From assembly GCA_009780325.1 (NCBI GenBank), contig WRAF01000001.1, positions 61,048-125,047 of the forward strand: 64,000 bases of DNA. Reading direction: 5' to 3'. This document shows positions 18,507-28,249 of this stretch, piece by piece (position 1 is the first letter of the stretch; every line of letters begins with the position of its first letter). Position numbers and translations under genes: made by a program. The notes beneath the pieces are model-generated. The model saw only the letters and a list, made by a program, of their open reading frames with translations. It was not told the origin of the DNA and ran no database searches. This DNA is from Bacillota bacterium. GTDB taxonomy: Bacteria; Bacillota; Clostridia; Christensenellales; Pumilibacteraceae.

Positions 18507-19058
18507 ATGAAAATATTACCACCTACCAATCCAAACGCAAAAACTTCTAAATGGGCAACGTTTTTTATACTAGCTGTCATTGGAAATGTTTTGGCTATAG
18601 TCGGACTAATTCTTTGGCAAACTGTGGAGGCGGCAAACGATGCAGGCATTTTGATGCTTGCAGGCGGGTTAATTATAATTCTTATCTTTAGCACTTTAGC
18701 CTGGAAGCCTAGCAATACTACACTTAAAAAGGTGCTTACTATAATTACGGCGCTTTGGATGTTTGTTGCTGCAATTATTTTTTATGCTATTATGGGACTT
18801 GTCGGCGGAGCGTCAGCAGCATTGCCTGATGTTAAAAATGAAAATAATAATAAGCTAAAGCAAGGAAATGAAGAGTCGAAAAAATATAATACTACATATC
18901 AAAATGGGGCGGCAATAGTTAAAGATGGAAGCAATAAGGTTGTGGGAAGCTATAAAGAAGGTAGAGCGTACGATAAAGATGGTAAAGAGTTGGGGGGATA
19001 TTATGGGTCAGATACTGCCGAAAAGCTGATTCAAGACAATGACAAAAAACATAATTAA
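18507..19058 (+). CDS. multi-TM membrane protein with C-terminal DKDG-type repeats
   Basis: ATG 18507 with AAGGGAG RBS; hydrophobic segments; NGAAIVKDGSNKVVGSYKEGRAYDKDGKELGGYYG tail; ORF-track start at 18414 is only translated repeat. Confidence 0.65.
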   Translation: MKILPPTNPNAKTSKWATFFILAVIGNVLAIVGLILWQTVEAANDAGILMLAGGLIIILIFSTLAWKPSNTTLKKVLTIITALWMFVAAIIFYAIMGLVGGASAALPDVKNENNNKLKQGNEESKKYNTTYQNGAAIVKDGSNKVVGSYKEGRAYDKDGKELGGYYGSDTAEKLIQDNDKKHN

Positions 19059-19329
19059 AGCTGTTTTTGAGTATTTGTTAATAAAATATTGCAAAAGATA
19101 TGCGCCTGGCAAGTCCGCAAAGCATATCTTTTATGCTTAGTATCCAATTGCTAAAGTACAAAACAAAATTTATAAAAAGGCATGACTGTTTGTTATGCCT
19201 TTTTATAAGTTATTCAAAATAACTATGAAAAAATATAAAATGTATCGCAATGTGAGGAATAATATTACTTTCTTTTAATAAAGTTACTTAATCTCATTTT
19301 GAAAGAATCTTATAATTTGCATAAAAAAA

Positions 19330-19356
19330 CTGTTTCATTCAATTAAGTGAAACAGT
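19330..19356 (-). terminator. tRNA-Gly terminator
   Basis: CTGTTTCATTCAATTAAGTGAAACAG hairpin; T-run on minus strand. Confidence 0.75.
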
Positions 19357-19364
19357 AATAAAAT

Positions 19365-19438
19365 TGGAGCGGGCGGCGGGAATCGAACCCGCGCGGCTAG
19401 CTTGGAAGGCTAGAATTCTACCCCTGAACTACGCCCGC
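19365..19438 (-). tRNA. tRNA-Gly (TCC)
   Basis: Reverse complement GCGGGCGTAGTTCAGGGGTAGAATTCTAGCCTTCCAAGCTAGCCGCGCGGGTTCGATTCCCGCCGCCCGCTCCA folds as a cloverleaf with anticodon TCC and encoded CCA. Confidence 0.95.
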
Positions 19439-19514
19439 ATTTTAAATCTAACCTAGGCAGTATATACTATTTTTTTTTAACTGTCAAGCGGATTAAGCTT
19501 ATTTTTTAAATAAT

Positions 19515-19787
19515 TTAGTATTTGCCATAATATTTGACTAGTGTACCTAAAATTTGAGTAGAAATAAAAGGGTAAACAGGTGCTAATCCTTGGGGAGCAC
19601 TAGATTTATTTTTTTTTGCTTGATTCATTAAATTAAACATAGTCATAATATTTTTATTTTTTTCATCTTTGCCTAAAACTTCTTCAAATAATTTTGAAGA
19701 ATCTCCGCCGCCCATGGCATTAAAAACTCCTGCCATTTTGGGGTCGGAGTTTTTCATTAATAGCGGCAATATATCTTTTAAATCCAT
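19515..19787 (-). CDS. small hypothetical protein (90 aa)
   Basis: ORF with purine-rich upstream region; divergent to 19860-20132. Confidence 0.55.
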   Translation of the reverse strand: MDLKDILPLLMKNSDPKMAGVFNAMGGGDSSKLFEEVLGKDEKNKNIMTMFNLMNQAKKNKSSAPQGLAPVYPFISTQILGTLVKYYGKY

Positions 19788-19859
19788 AGTTTAAACCTCA
19801 CATAATAATATATTCTTGCATATAGATAATAGTGTGTAATATAAGGAGAGCAAAACAAT

Positions 19860-20132
19860 ATGAAAGAATTAAAAAATTTTAAGAAAAAAGAACATACTAT
19901 TGAAGAAAGTGATAAGAATATTGTCAAAGATTACATAGGAAAATATGATGGCTTTTCAGAAGATCAATTGATTAATGCATTAGCAATGTCAGTAAAAAAT
20001 GCAAAAGAAGATGGGAGTTATTCTGATGAACAAATGAAAAGTTTTATAGAACTTGTTTCACCGCAATTAAATGATGAGCAAAGAAAAAAATTAGGTAATC
20101 TAGTTAAATTAATTGAAGAAGATGAAATTTAA
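19860..20132 (+). CDS. small acidic hypothetical protein (90 aa)
   Basis: ORF with AAGGAGAG RBS. Confidence 0.6.
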   Translation: MKELKNFKKKEHTIEESDKNIVKDYIGKYDGFSEDQLINALAMSVKNAKEDGSYSDEQMKSFIELVSPQLNDEQRKKLGNLVKLIEEDEI

Positions 20133-21232
20133 ACAGAGGCAATCTCTTTTGTTGCCTCTAAAAATGCATCAATTTCATAGTCAGTAGTGTCTACTCCAAT
20201 ACTTGCCCTAATCATTCCGCTTTTAGTCCCATAATGTTCATGAACTAGCGGTGCACAATGAAATCCGGCTCTAACTGCTATATCATATTGCTGATTATAA
20301 ATTTCCCCAGCTTGGGTGCTAGATAAATTTGTTAAATTAAATGCTGTTATTCCAAAATTATTTGGGTGAGAATATATACTTACGCCATTAATTTTTTCTA
20401 GTCCATTAATTATTTTTGTTGTCATTTTATATAAAAGTTCACTATTTATTTGTATGTTTTTCATGCTATAAATTAGTCCTGCATTGAGTGCAGCTATCGC
20501 AGGTGTAGCGGGTGTCCCAGCCTCAAATCCATCAGGCATATCATCAGGCTGTACAGGAGATGAACCATTTGACCCTGTTCCTCCATATTTAAACGGAACC
20601 AATTTCATTCTTTCACTTAGCAAAAGTGCTCCAGCCCCTTGAATTCCATGCAGTCCCTTATGACCTGCAATAGCCAAGCAATCAATGCCTGTTTTTTGCA
20701 TGTCAATCGCTTTATATCCAGCACTTTGAGCAGCGTCTACTAAAAAAATAAGATCTTTATCTTTTGCTAATCTTGAATATGCATCTAAATCATTTTCTGC
20801 TCCAGTCACATTAGATACATGATTTATAGCTAGCATATATGTGTTGTCTTTAATTGCATCTTTTGCGGCTGATAAACTAGAAACAAAGCTTAAAGAAATA
20901 ATTCCTGCTTTATTAAGTCTATATAATGGTCTTAATACAGCATTATGTTCAAAAACGCTAGTGACTACATGCCCGCCTTCTATAGCTGAACCAAAAATAG
21001 CAAGGTTTAAACTTTCAGTGCATCCGCTAGTAAAAATTACTCGCTCTAGTATACCATTAAAAGCATTTGCAATATTTTTTCTGGCATTTAATATCAATCG
21101 TTCTGTTTTAACTGCTCCGCTATGAGAGCCTCTTGATGGGTTAAAAGGCAAGTACTCAATAGTATTTTTTACTGCATTGATTACACTTTTAGGTTTGAAA
21201 TAAGATGACGATGAGTTATCTAAAAAAATCAT
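20129..21232 (-). CDS. cysteine desulfurase family protein (class V aminotransferase)
   Basis: MIFLDNSSSSYFKPKSVINAV..., DAAQSAGYKAIDMQKTGIDCLAIAGHKGLHGIQGAG, AGFHCAPLVHEHYGT. Confidence 0.9.
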   Translation of the reverse strand: MIFLDNSSSSYFKPKSVINAVKNTIEYLPFNPSRGSHSGAVKTERLILNARKNIANAFNGILERVIFTSGCTESLNLAIFGSAIEGGHVVTSVFEHNAVLRPLYRLNKAGIISLSFVSSLSAAKDAIKDNTYMLAINHVSNVTGAENDLDAYSRLAKDKDLIFLVDAAQSAGYKAIDMQKTGIDCLAIAGHKGLHGIQGAGALLLSERMKLVPFKYGGTGSNGSSPVQPDDMPDGFEAGTPATPAIAALNAGLIYSMKNIQINSELLYKMTTKIINGLEKINGVSIYSHPNNFGITAFNLTNLSSTQAGEIYNQQYDIAVRAGFHCAPLVHEHYGTKSGMIRASIGVDTTDYEIDAFLEATKEIASV

Positions 21233-21276
21233 AAACACCACTTTGTCTAGTGCGCAATATAATGGTATATGCACTA

Positions 21277-21367
21277 GTACTCTTTTTAGTCCGCAAAGGA
21301 CATGAGGGGGGCAACATAACTTTATACGCCCTTATTATATATACGCAGAAAAAGGCTTTAAGAGTAC
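21277..21367 (+). ncRNA. candidate structured 5' leader of the DUF3343 gene
   Basis: Closing stem GTACTCTT (21277-21284)/AAGAGTAC (21360-21367) enclosing GTCC-GCAAA-GGAC and a G-rich/GCCC hairpin. Confidence 0.3.
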
Positions 21368-21399
21368 AAAAAATTTTACAAAGGATGGTGTTTAAAGAC

Positions 21400-21627
21400 A
21401 TGAGATATTTAGTAGCATTTAGATCAAGAATCAATGCAGTTAGATTTTATGATGAGATGATAAAGCGAGAAGAAGAAGCAAGCCTTACTTCCAATAGGCG
21501 AAACTGTGGTCTAGCAGTTAAAGTAAACAATTTTGAAACAGCAAAATATATTTTAAATAGTCAGCATTTTTCTAACTTTTGCTCTATTTATGAAATAGTG
21601 GATAAAGTAGAGTATAAAATATATTGA
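21400..21627 (+). CDS. DUF3343 family protein (putative Se/S carrier-like)
   Basis: MRYLVAFRSRINAVRFYDEM... small protein divergent from a cysteine desulfurase. Confidence 0.65.
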   Translation: MRYLVAFRSRINAVRFYDEMIKREEEASLTSNRRNCGLAVKVNNFETAKYILNSQHFSNFCSIYEIVDKVEYKIY

Positions 21628-21727
21628 TAATTTATTATTGAAATGATTAAAATGTGTATATTTTAAAAAATTCTAAATAAACAACAAAATGATAGACTTA
21701 TAGAATTTAATATGCTATAATTTAACA

Positions 21728-22345
21728 GTGATAAAAAAAGGACAAGCTATTTTTACTATTTTAGATAAAATGTATCCTGATGCTAGGTGTGAATTAAATT
21801 ATAATACGCCGTTTCAATTATTAATTGCAGTGATTTTATCTGCCCAGTGTACTGATAAAAGAGTGAATTTAGTGACAAAAGAGTTATTTAAAGTGGCATC
21901 AACTCCTTATAACATGGCAAGAATTGATATTGACCAACTTGAGAGACTAATTTATTCATGTGGGTTTTATAAAGCAAAGGCAAAGAGTATTAAAATGACG
22001 GCGATAGATATCGCAGAAAAATTTAACGGGGAGCTGCCGTCTAGTTTAGAGCAGCTAACAAGTTTAAGAGGAGTAGGCAGAAAAACTGCAAATGTTGTAT
22101 TGGCAGAAATTTTTAATCAAAATACGATTGCAGTAGATACTCATGTTTTTAGAGTATCTAGGCGATTAGGTTTATCAGATAAAGATACGCCATTATTGGT
22201 TGAAAAAGATTTGATTAAAATATTTCCTAATGAACCAAAAATTCATCATCTTTTAATTTTTCATGGCAGATATTGTTGTCACTCGCAAAAACCTAATTGT
22301 AATAATTGTGATTTAAAGGAGCATTGTGTTTATGTTTATAGATAA
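21728..22345 (+). CDS. nth: endonuclease III
   Basis: PFQLLIAVILSAQCTDKRVN, LRGVGRKTANVVL, VDTHVFRVSRRLGL, C-terminal Cys cluster. Confidence 0.95.
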   Translation: MIKKGQAIFTILDKMYPDARCELNYNTPFQLLIAVILSAQCTDKRVNLVTKELFKVASTPYNMARIDIDQLERLIYSCGFYKAKAKSIKMTAIDIAEKFNGELPSSLEQLTSLRGVGRKTANVVLAEIFNQNTIAVDTHVFRVSRRLGLSDKDTPLLVEKDLIKIFPNEPKIHHLLIFHGRYCCHSQKPNCNNCDLKEHCVYVYR

Positions 22346-23603
22346 GGTCAAAATTTTCATTAAAGCAGGGGATGGCGGCAATGGCTGCACCTCTTTTTAT
22401 ACTGAAAAGTATGTGCCTGACGGCGGGCCTGACGGCGGGGATGGGGGCGATGGCGGCAGTTTATCTTTTGTAGTAGATAAATCTAAAACAAGTTTGTTAG
22501 ACTTTAGATTAAATCAGCGCTTTAAAGCAGAAGATGGTGTTAGGGGAGAACCTAAGTATTGTCATGGTAAAAGCGGCAAAGATTTAGTGATAAAAGTGCC
22601 AAGAGGCACGATTATTAAGGATACCGAAACTGATAATATCATTGCAGATATGTTTGAAGAGGACTTTTTTATTACTGTATTAGAGGGCGGAAAAGGCGGA
22701 AAAGGCAACGCTAGATTTAGGACATCAAGGCGTCAAGCTCCGCATTTTTCTCAAAGCGGTGAGAGAGTAGAAGAAAAACAGGTTACATTAGAGTTTAAAA
22801 CTATTGCAGATGTAGGTTTAATAGGGTATCCAAATGTAGGCAAGTCTACCCTTTTGTCAATGCTTTCATCTGCTAGACCAAAGATAGGAGACTATCACTT
22901 TACTACTTTGCATCCAAATTTAGGGGTAGTTTTTTATCACGATAAAAATTTTGTACTTGCGGATATTCCTGGACTTATTGAAGGTGCGGCAGATGGTATT
23001 GGATTAGGGCATGAGTTTTTGCGGCATATTGATAGAACAAGATTGTTGGTTCATGTGGTGGATATATCTGGGATAGAGGCAAGAAACCCGATTGATGATT
23101 ATAAAACAATAAATAAAGAAATCACTTTATACAATCCTAATTTAAAAAAGCTTCCACAAATTATTGCATTAAATAAAAGCGATATTTTATTTGATGATGA
23201 ACAAAAAAAGGCAGTTAAGGATTTTAAAAAGAGTGTCAAAGGCAAGACAATAATTGAAATAAGCGGTGCAACGGCTAAGGGGCTTGATGAATTAAAGCAG
23301 GCAATTGTCCAGAAATTAGAGGAACTGCCAGAGCTAACAGCACTAGAATATGAACCATTTATATATCAACCTAAATCTAAAGATGATTATGAAATTATAC
23401 GACATGATAATGGTGCATTTGAAGTGTTTGGGGGGCTAATTGATGAAATGGCAAGAAATGTAGTATTGGATGATTATGATAGCTTTAATTATTTTCAAAA
23501 GCGGCTTAAAGATACAGGAATTATGAAATCCTTAAAAAAAGCTGGGTTAAAAGAGGGAGATACAGTCAAAATTTTGGATTTTGAGTTTGATTATGTTGAG
23601 TAA
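22332..23603 (+). CDS. obg: Obg family GTPase
   Basis: Gly-rich Obg fold, GYPNVGKSTLLS, ADIPGLIEGAADGIGLGHEFLRHI. Confidence 0.95.
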   Translation: MFIDKVKIFIKAGDGGNGCTSFYTEKYVPDGGPDGGDGGDGGSLSFVVDKSKTSLLDFRLNQRFKAEDGVRGEPKYCHGKSGKDLVIKVPRGTIIKDTETDNIIADMFEEDFFITVLEGGKGGKGNARFRTSRRQAPHFSQSGERVEEKQVTLEFKTIADVGLIGYPNVGKSTLLSMLSSARPKIGDYHFTTLHPNLGVVFYHDKNFVLADIPGLIEGAADGIGLGHEFLRHIDRTRLLVHVVDISGIEARNPIDDYKTINKEITLYNPNLKKLPQIIALNKSDILFDDEQKKAVKDFKKSVKGKTIIEISGATAKGLDELKQAIVQKLEELPELTALEYEPFIYQPKSKDDYEIIRHDNGAFEVFGGLIDEMARNVVLDDYDSFNYFQKRLKDTGIMKSLKKAGLKEGDTVKILDFEFDYVE

Positions 23604-24744
23604 AATTGTTGTTTTTGGAGGTAGTTTTGACCCTATTCATAAAGGTCATACTAGTATAATAAAAAGCCTGTCAATGCATTTTGATAAGGTGATAATTGTG
23701 CCTGCTTTTATATCGCCGTTTAAAAAAAATCATAACTATGCTGAATCTAATCATCGCTTAAAAATGATAGAGCTTGCCCTAAAAGATGAAGGCTTAATAA
23801 ACCAAAACATAGAGTTAAATACGCATGAAATAGACAAGGGAACAATTAGTTATACTATAGAAACAATAGAGTTTTTGAAAAATAAATATCCAAATTCACA
23901 AATTTATTTTTGTATAGGAACAGAAAATTTACCCACCTTAAATCAATGGAAAGACTTTGAACAATTGAATACATTAGTTAAGTTTTTCGTTATTTCAAGA
24001 CCTAATTTAGTTCATGATATTCCTAAAAACATAAATGCTATACTTTCTCCATTTAAAGGGTTAGACACATCTTCAAGCCTAATAAAGGCATTAATTGCGA
24101 TTAATGAACATGCTTCGTTATCAAATGACTCAAAATTACCATATATTTTCAATCACTTAACTCCATCTGTCTTAGACTATATTCAAAATCAAAATGTCTA
24201 TCCATTGCATAAAAAAATAGGCAAATTGATGACAAAATTTGATTTTAATAAAAAACGAATTCCTCATATTATAGGCACGATAAAACTTGCAATTAATTTA
24301 GCGGTAGTTTATAATATAGATGCAAACAAGGCGTCACTATCAGCTTTGCTTCATGATATTGCAAAATATGCTTCATTCGTGCATGTTAAAAATGAAAAAT
24401 TAAACATTGATTTATCTAACTTGCACCCTGTTGTTTATCACGCTAAGATAGGCGAGGCGATAGCAAAACAGTTATTAAAAATTGATGATATTGATATATT
24501 GAATTCTATAAAATATCATACAACAAAACGAGCCAATATGTCTGCTTTAGAAAAAATTACAGCCTTAGCAGACTACCTAGAAGAAACTAGAGATTTTGAA
24601 AATATAGACAATATGCGTCAAATGCTTTTTATAGATTTAGATAAAACTATGCATTTGGTATTAGATGACATGATAGAAAAACTGAACAATAAAAATCGCC
24701 AGATATATTATTTAACTAGGGAAGCATATGATTTTTATAAATAA
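23593..24744 (+). CDS. nadD: NadD nicotinate-nucleotide adenylyltransferase fused to YqeK-like HD hydrolase
   Basis: VVFGGSFDPIHKGH...; C-terminal ALLHDIAKY...YHTTKRANMSALEKITALADYLEETRDF. Confidence 0.9.
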   Translation: MLSKIVVFGGSFDPIHKGHTSIIKSLSMHFDKVIIVPAFISPFKKNHNYAESNHRLKMIELALKDEGLINQNIELNTHEIDKGTISYTIETIEFLKNKYPNSQIYFCIGTENLPTLNQWKDFEQLNTLVKFFVISRPNLVHDIPKNINAILSPFKGLDTSSSLIKALIAINEHASLSNDSKLPYIFNHLTPSVLDYIQNQNVYPLHKKIGKLMTKFDFNKKRIPHIIGTIKLAINLAVVYNIDANKASLSALLHDIAKYASFVHVKNEKLNIDLSNLHPVVYHAKIGEAIAKQLLKIDDIDILNSIKYHTTKRANMSALEKITALADYLEETRDFENIDNMRQMLFIDLDKTMHLVLDDMIEKLNNKNRQIYYLTREAYDFYK

Positions 24745-24755
24745 GGATAATTAAT

Positions 24756-25139
24756 ATGGATATTAAAAAAGCATCACTAAAACAAAAAAATAAAGTTAAT
24801 AACGATATTTTAGCAAAAGAAATTGCCAGCCTATTATCAAGCAAAAAGGCGCATAGGATTAACTTAATAGAAGTAACTGACCAAACGGTTATTTGTGACT
24901 ATTTTGTGATATGCTCGGCAAAATCTACTACTGCAGTTAAGGCGCTTGTAGATTATCTAGATGAGGTCTTATCAAAAAAAGGTATAGAGCCTAAAGGTCG
25001 AGATTTCGATGTTAAATGGGCGGCAGTAGATTATGGAAGCGTCATAGTACATGTTTTCCATGAAGAATTAAGGGATATCTATAAAATAGAAAAATTATGG
25101 GTTAAAGAAGATAATTCTAATCTTATCATAATGGAGTAA
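24756..25139 (+). CDS. rsfS: ribosome silencing factor
   Basis: INLIEVTDQTVICDYFVICSAKSTTAVKAL...WAAVDYGSVIVHVFHEELRDIYKIEKLW. Confidence 0.92.
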   Translation: MDIKKASLKQKNKVNNDILAKEIASLLSSKKAHRINLIEVTDQTVICDYFVICSAKSTTAVKALVDYLDEVLSKKGIEPKGRDFDVKWAAVDYGSVIVHVFHEELRDIYKIEKLWVKEDNSNLIIME

Positions 25140-25145
25140 ATTTAA

Positions 25146-26129
25146 ATGAATGTACAAATTTTTATTTTATTGCATATATTAGCTGTTTTTTTAATAGCAT
25201 GCATTGTGCTGGGTCAATATATTATTTTTCAAAAAAAAGAGTTTTCAAAAAAGAAAAAGTGGTTAATTATCGGTATAACTTGTGGAGTATCAATCATAAC
25301 TTTAGTTACACTTTCTATAGTTTTTTGGAGTGATGTCATGCAAAATGCTACTCCTCCAGATCGTGGTGCTCCTAATCATAGCATTATAGTGGCAATAATT
25401 GTTGCTGTTGTGTTGATAGTATTTGGCGTGTTGTTGACGGTCGTAGTTAAAGCAAGAAGAAAAAAGACAGATGATAATAATGTTGAGAATAAAGGGCAAA
25501 TTGGGAAAGATGGTTTTTTTACTTCAAAAAATATTACAAGAATGGCTATTTTTACTGCGCTTGCTCTCATTTTATATCTTATAGCTCCTTTTAATTTTCC
25601 GCTATTATTTCCTGATTTTTTAAGTTTTAATTTTTCTGATATTCCTGTGTTATTAGCAGGGTTTATGATGGGACCTATTGCAGGCATCATAGTATTAGTT
25701 GCAAAGATTACATTAAAATTGCCGTTTACATCAACTGCGGGAGTGGGAGAATTAGCCGATCTTATGTTTGGTTTAGCTTTTATGCTGCCTGCAACAATCA
25801 TTTATATGTTTTATAAAAATAAAAAAGGGGCGGTTATAGGGCTATCAATAGGGATAGTTTCTTGTCTAGCGGTTGCACTTTTAGCTAATAGATTCATTTT
25901 GGTTCCGTTTTATTTGCAGCTAGGTTTTTTTGGCGGTGATTTAAACAATTTAGCAAGAGCTTTATCTACATTGCCTTGGCATACAAACATAACATATGAT
26001 TCTTTTTTCACTTATTATTTATTATTGGTAGTGCTGCCGTTTAATTTGATTAGGCTATTGATTTCAGCAACTGTTAGTTTCTTTTTATATAAGCATCTGT
26101 CAAGAGCATCAAAACATTTGTTTGGGTAG
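25146..26129 (+). CDS. ECF transporter S component (RibU-like) with N-terminal TM extension
   Basis: FTSKNITRMAIFTALALILYLI...FNFSDIPVLLAGFMMGPIAGIIVLVAKITLKL. Confidence 0.8.
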   Translation: MNVQIFILLHILAVFLIACIVLGQYIIFQKKEFSKKKKWLIIGITCGVSIITLVTLSIVFWSDVMQNATPPDRGAPNHSIIVAIIVAVVLIVFGVLLTVVVKARRKKTDDNNVENKGQIGKDGFFTSKNITRMAIFTALALILYLIAPFNFPLLFPDFLSFNFSDIPVLLAGFMMGPIAGIIVLVAKITLKLPFTSTAGVGELADLMFGLAFMLPATIIYMFYKNKKGAVIGLSIGIVSCLAVALLANRFILVPFYLQLGFFGGDLNNLARALSTLPWHTNITYDSFFTYYLLLVVLPFNLIRLLISATVSFFLYKHLSRASKHLFG

Positions 26130-26138
26130 GTCGATTTT

Positions 26139-26555
26139 ATGATAAGTAAAAGCATAAAAGAAACGTTTTTAATGGGTAAAAATTTGGCAAAAGATTTAAA
26201 AGGCGGTGATATTGTATGCTTAAGCGGGGATTTAGGAGCAGGAAAAACTGTGTTTGTTAAGGGTGTTGCAAATGGTTTAGAGATTAAAGGGGAGATTAAT
26301 AGCCCTACATTTTCTATAATGAATATATATAATGCAAAGGGTTTTGACTTAATTCATTATGATATGTATAGGATTGAGAATGAATTAGAGGCGGAACATA
26401 TGGGATTAGATGAAAATTTTGGTGCAAAAAAAAATATTTGCATAATAGAATGGGCTGAAAATATAAAAGGATTATTAGAAAATTATAAAATTATAGAAGT
26501 CAAAATAATTAAAATAGATGAGGTGACAAGGAGCATTGAATTATCTAGCAGTTAA
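26139..26555 (+). CDS. tsaE: tRNA threonylcarbamoyladenosine biosynthesis ATPase
   Basis: LSGDLGAGKTVFVKGVANGL...INSPTFSIMNIY...HYDMYRIENELEAEHMGLDE. Confidence 0.92.
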   Translation: MISKSIKETFLMGKNLAKDLKGGDIVCLSGDLGAGKTVFVKGVANGLEIKGEINSPTFSIMNIYNAKGFDLIHYDMYRIENELEAEHMGLDENFGAKKNICIIEWAENIKGLLENYKIIEVKIIKIDEVTRSIELSSS

Positions 26556-27108
26556 TACAGCAGGGAAGATTGAAATATTATTAAAAGTAAAAGGCAAGAT
26601 TTTTTCTTCTGCTCATGATGATATATCTACCATGGTATTGCCATATATTAATGAATTATTAGATGAAGCACAAATAAAAATAGATGAAATTGATATTTTT
26701 GGCGTATGTATTGGACCAGGGTCATTTACTGGGATTAGAGTAGGATTATCTTGTATAAAGGCATTAGGCTTTGCTTTAAATAAACCTATCATTCCTGTAA
26801 CTTATTTTGATATTCTGGCATATGATTATGTTGGCGGACTAGATGAATTATCTATTGTTATTGATGGAAAAAATCAAGTATCTTATTTGAAAAATTATCC
26901 CGATAATAGTGGCGGGATTTGCATTAAAAATGATGATTTAAATGTATATGCATTAAAAAATATGTTTTATGATTATGAATATAGCGGAAAGGGATTTGAA
27001 AAAATAATGGATAAAAAGATAGCTGATAAAGAATACAAAACTCATGCTGAAATTGTTCCATTATATTTAAGAAAATCACAGCCAGAGAGAGAATATGGAG
27101 AAATATAA
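26536..27108 (+). CDS. tsaB: tRNA threonylcarbamoyladenosine biosynthesis protein
   Basis: TTG start; GVCIGPGSFTGIRVGLSCIKALGFAL; overlaps tsaE. Confidence 0.9.
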   Translation: MNYLAVNTAGKIEILLKVKGKIFSSAHDDISTMVLPYINELLDEAQIKIDEIDIFGVCIGPGSFTGIRVGLSCIKALGFALNKPIIPVTYFDILAYDYVGGLDELSIVIDGKNQVSYLKNYPDNSGGICIKNDDLNVYALKNMFYDYEYSGKGFEKIMDKKIADKEYKTHAEIVPLYLRKSQPEREYGEI

Positions 27109-27520
27109 CATAAAGGATTGTGTGCCTAGCGATGTGATTCAGTTATACAATATACAAGAGGGTACAAATTATACAAAAAAAATTATTGAGGATATGATAG
27201 TTAATGATAGAATGATTTTTTTAAAGGCAGTCATTAATAAAAAAATCATAGGTTATGTTTCTTTAGAAATATTGATTGATGAAGGTGAGATTCATAGTGT
27301 CATGGTGATTGATGAATATAAAAATCAAGGTATAGCAAAAGAATTAATTAAGACTGCTATGAATAGGGTGAATTTAAAAAAAATATTTTTAGAAGTTAAT
27401 GAAAATAATACAAAAGCAATCAATTTATACAAAGGATTAGGGTTTATGCCGATTTCAAAAAGGCAAAAATACTATGGTGATCAAGACGCAATAATTATGG
27501 AGATAACTTTATTACTTTGA
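27095..27520 (+). CDS. rimI: ribosomal-protein-alanine N-acetyltransferase (GNAT)
   Basis: Operon with tsaEB; VMVIDEYKNQGIAKELIKTAM...LEVNENNTKAINLYKGLGFMPISKRQKYY. Confidence 0.88.
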   Translation: MEKYNIKDCVPSDVIQLYNIQEGTNYTKKIIEDMIVNDRMIFLKAVINKKIIGYVSLEILIDEGEIHSVMVIDEYKNQGIAKELIKTAMNRVNLKKIFLEVNENNTKAINLYKGLGFMPISKRQKYYGDQDAIIMEITLLL

Positions 27521-28233
27521 TAAAATTTGAGGCAAAAAATACTACAATATATTATCATCGCCACCTAGGGTCTAACCCTGTTATATTATTGCATGGGTGG
27601 GGCGGCAGTCATATTTCTATGCTTGCTACATTTAATTATTTATCAAAATTTGGCCTTGATATAATTAATATAGATTTGCCTGGGTTTGGAAACAGCCCTA
27701 ATCCTCCTGAATTTTTTACACTAGAAGACTATGCAGAGACAATTAAAGAATTAATTGAAAAATTATCTTTGAGTCAGGTTACTCTAATTGGTCATAGCTT
27801 TGGTGCAAGAATAGCAATATTGCTAGCAAAAGAGAAGTTTGTTAAAAATCTTATATTAACAGGTGCTGCTGGTATAAAGCCAAAATTTAGTTTTAAAAAA
27901 TATATCCGTATCAAGCAATATAAGAGAGCGGTAAAAAAAGGGAAAGATATCTCGCAATATGGTTCTAGTGATTATAAACAGCTGCCTGATAATATGAGAA
28001 AAGTTTTTAATCGCATAATAAATCGTCATTTAGAAAATGATTTAAAAGATATTTTTAAACCTGTACTTTTGATTTGGGGAAAAAAAGATCTTGATACACC
28101 TTTATATATGGCAAAAAAAATGAACAAATTAATAAATGATTCCGCATTAATCGTTTTTGATGGCGGTCACTATGTTTATATAGATAAGAATAAAGAATTT
28201 AATCTTATTGCAAAAAAATTTATCATTCCTTAA
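27517..28233 (+). CDS. alpha/beta hydrolase
   Basis: VILLHGWGGSHISM, LIGHSFGARIAILLA nucleophile elbow, C-terminal FDGGHYVYID. Confidence 0.88.
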   Translation: MIKFEAKNTTIYYHRHLGSNPVILLHGWGGSHISMLATFNYLSKFGLDIINIDLPGFGNSPNPPEFFTLEDYAETIKELIEKLSLSQVTLIGHSFGARIAILLAKEKFVKNLILTGAAGIKPKFSFKKYIRIKQYKRAVKKGKDISQYGSSDYKQLPDNMRKVFNRIINRHLENDLKDIFKPVLLIWGKKDLDTPLYMAKKMNKLINDSALIVFDGGHYVYIDKNKEFNLIAKKFIIP

Positions 28234-28249
28234 AAGGAGTAATCAAGCA

